NCBI RefSeq assembly: GCF_024749285.1
Contig: NZ_CP087196.1
Coordinates: forward strand, 2,046,001-2,110,000
From: Pseudomonas sp. B21-015
Lineage (GTDB): Bacteria; Pseudomonadota; Gammaproteobacteria; Pseudomonadales; Pseudomonadaceae
DNA length: 64,000 nt
Reading direction: 5' to 3'
The notes beneath the pieces are model-generated. The model did not search any database. It saw only the letters and a list, made by a program, of their open reading frames with translations, and was not told where the DNA came from. The position numbers were made by a program, and so were the translations under genes. Each line of letters starts with the position of its first letter. The first letter of the stretch is position 1. Shown piece by piece: positions 63,908 to 64,000 of the stretch.

Positions 63908-64000
63908 GGCGACGGTCCTCTAGTTGATCGGCGATGCGCTGCGGCACCGGAATCTGGATCTCCAGCAGTTGTTGGGCGAATGCCTTGCCTTGCGGATCGA
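63897..64000 (-). CDS. atuA: AtuA C-terminal end (partial)
   Basis: Reading from the window edge gives 33 residues, DPQGKAFAQQLLEIQIPVPQ then RIADQLEDRRHGL, and a TGA at 63899-63897 that overlaps atuB by 11 nt. The frame and position fit AtuA, a protein of unknown biochemical role needed for terpene use. Assignment rests on operon order because the rest is outside the window. Confidence 0.6.
   Translation of the reverse strand, partial: DPQGKAFAQQLLEIQIPVPQRIADQLEDRRHGL

Overview
The window reads as ordinary chromosome of a fluorescent pseudomonad (Pseudomonas fluorescens group). The reasons are the GC-rich coding bias, dense REPIN doublets with GTGGGAGC...GCTCGCGA arms, arginine-type EF-P next to its rhamnosyltransferase EarP, and gene blocks remembered from P. 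aeruginosa (deaD to sagS; rocS2/rocA2 next to dgt; mobA-moaB-moeA-yegS; the atu terpene cluster). There is no rRNA, tRNA, prophage, IS element or CRISPR array that I can see.

Layout. 1-8.3 kb: the 3'-truncated end of a class I DAHP synthase, a divergent PilZ/thioredoxin-like pair whose start codons overlap, a ketopantoate reductase, a 5'-nucleotidase, a universal stress protein, cysB, a GreA/GreB-like factor with a small membrane protein, then earP-efp. 8.5-18.4 kb: an exported esterase-like protein, ohr/ohrR, two LysR regulators around a TauE/SafE exporter, a DUF1127 protein, a YcaQ-like glycosylase, a class II DAHP synthase, a spermidine synthase-like protein and a crotonase. 18.8-30.4 kb: deaD, a LigB-type dioxygenase, tpm, htpX, an AlaA-type aminotransferase, then a methionine/peroxide repair block (msrB, glutathione peroxidase, ospR), the hybrid kinase sagS, a DUF815 ATPase and a free-methionine-sulfoxide reductase. 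30.4-40.7 kb is rich in signalling: an HD-GYP protein, an EvgS/RocS-type hybrid kinase and its LuxR-type regulator, an orphan receiver, a dGTPase-like HD protein and an EAL protein. 40.8-51.4 kb: a YqjD/YqjE/YqjK-like envelope operon, an ammonium transporter, a Kef-type antiporter, a glutaredoxin-like protein, an RluA-family enzyme, a YgdR lipoprotein, molybdenum-cofactor genes and a YegS lipid kinase. 51.4-57.3 kb: a NarL-type two-component pair, an Hpt-like protein lacking the phospho-histidine, a CheV protein behind a clear FliA promoter, a MOSC protein, ppnP and an exonuclease. 57.3-64 kb: atuFEDCB and the last codons of atuA, for citronellol/geraniol catabolism.

Two functional themes stand out. 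One is thiol/peroxide and methionine-sulfoxide defence: Ohr/OhrR, MsrB-GPx-OspR, free-Met-SO reductase, HtpX, and thioredoxin/glutaredoxin-like proteins. A CAATT-AATTG operator-like palindrome lies in front of the GPx-OspR pair. The other is surface/c-di-GMP signalling: PilZ, SagS, HD-GYP, RocS2/RocA2, EAL, an orphan RocR-like receiver without EAL, and a degenerate Hpt. No wholly new system is evident. The best leads are the RocS2/RocA2 locus with its extra receiver and upstream box, the His-less Hpt protein, the HD-GYP domain split by a large insertion, and a palindromic repeat found twice exactly at gene ends.
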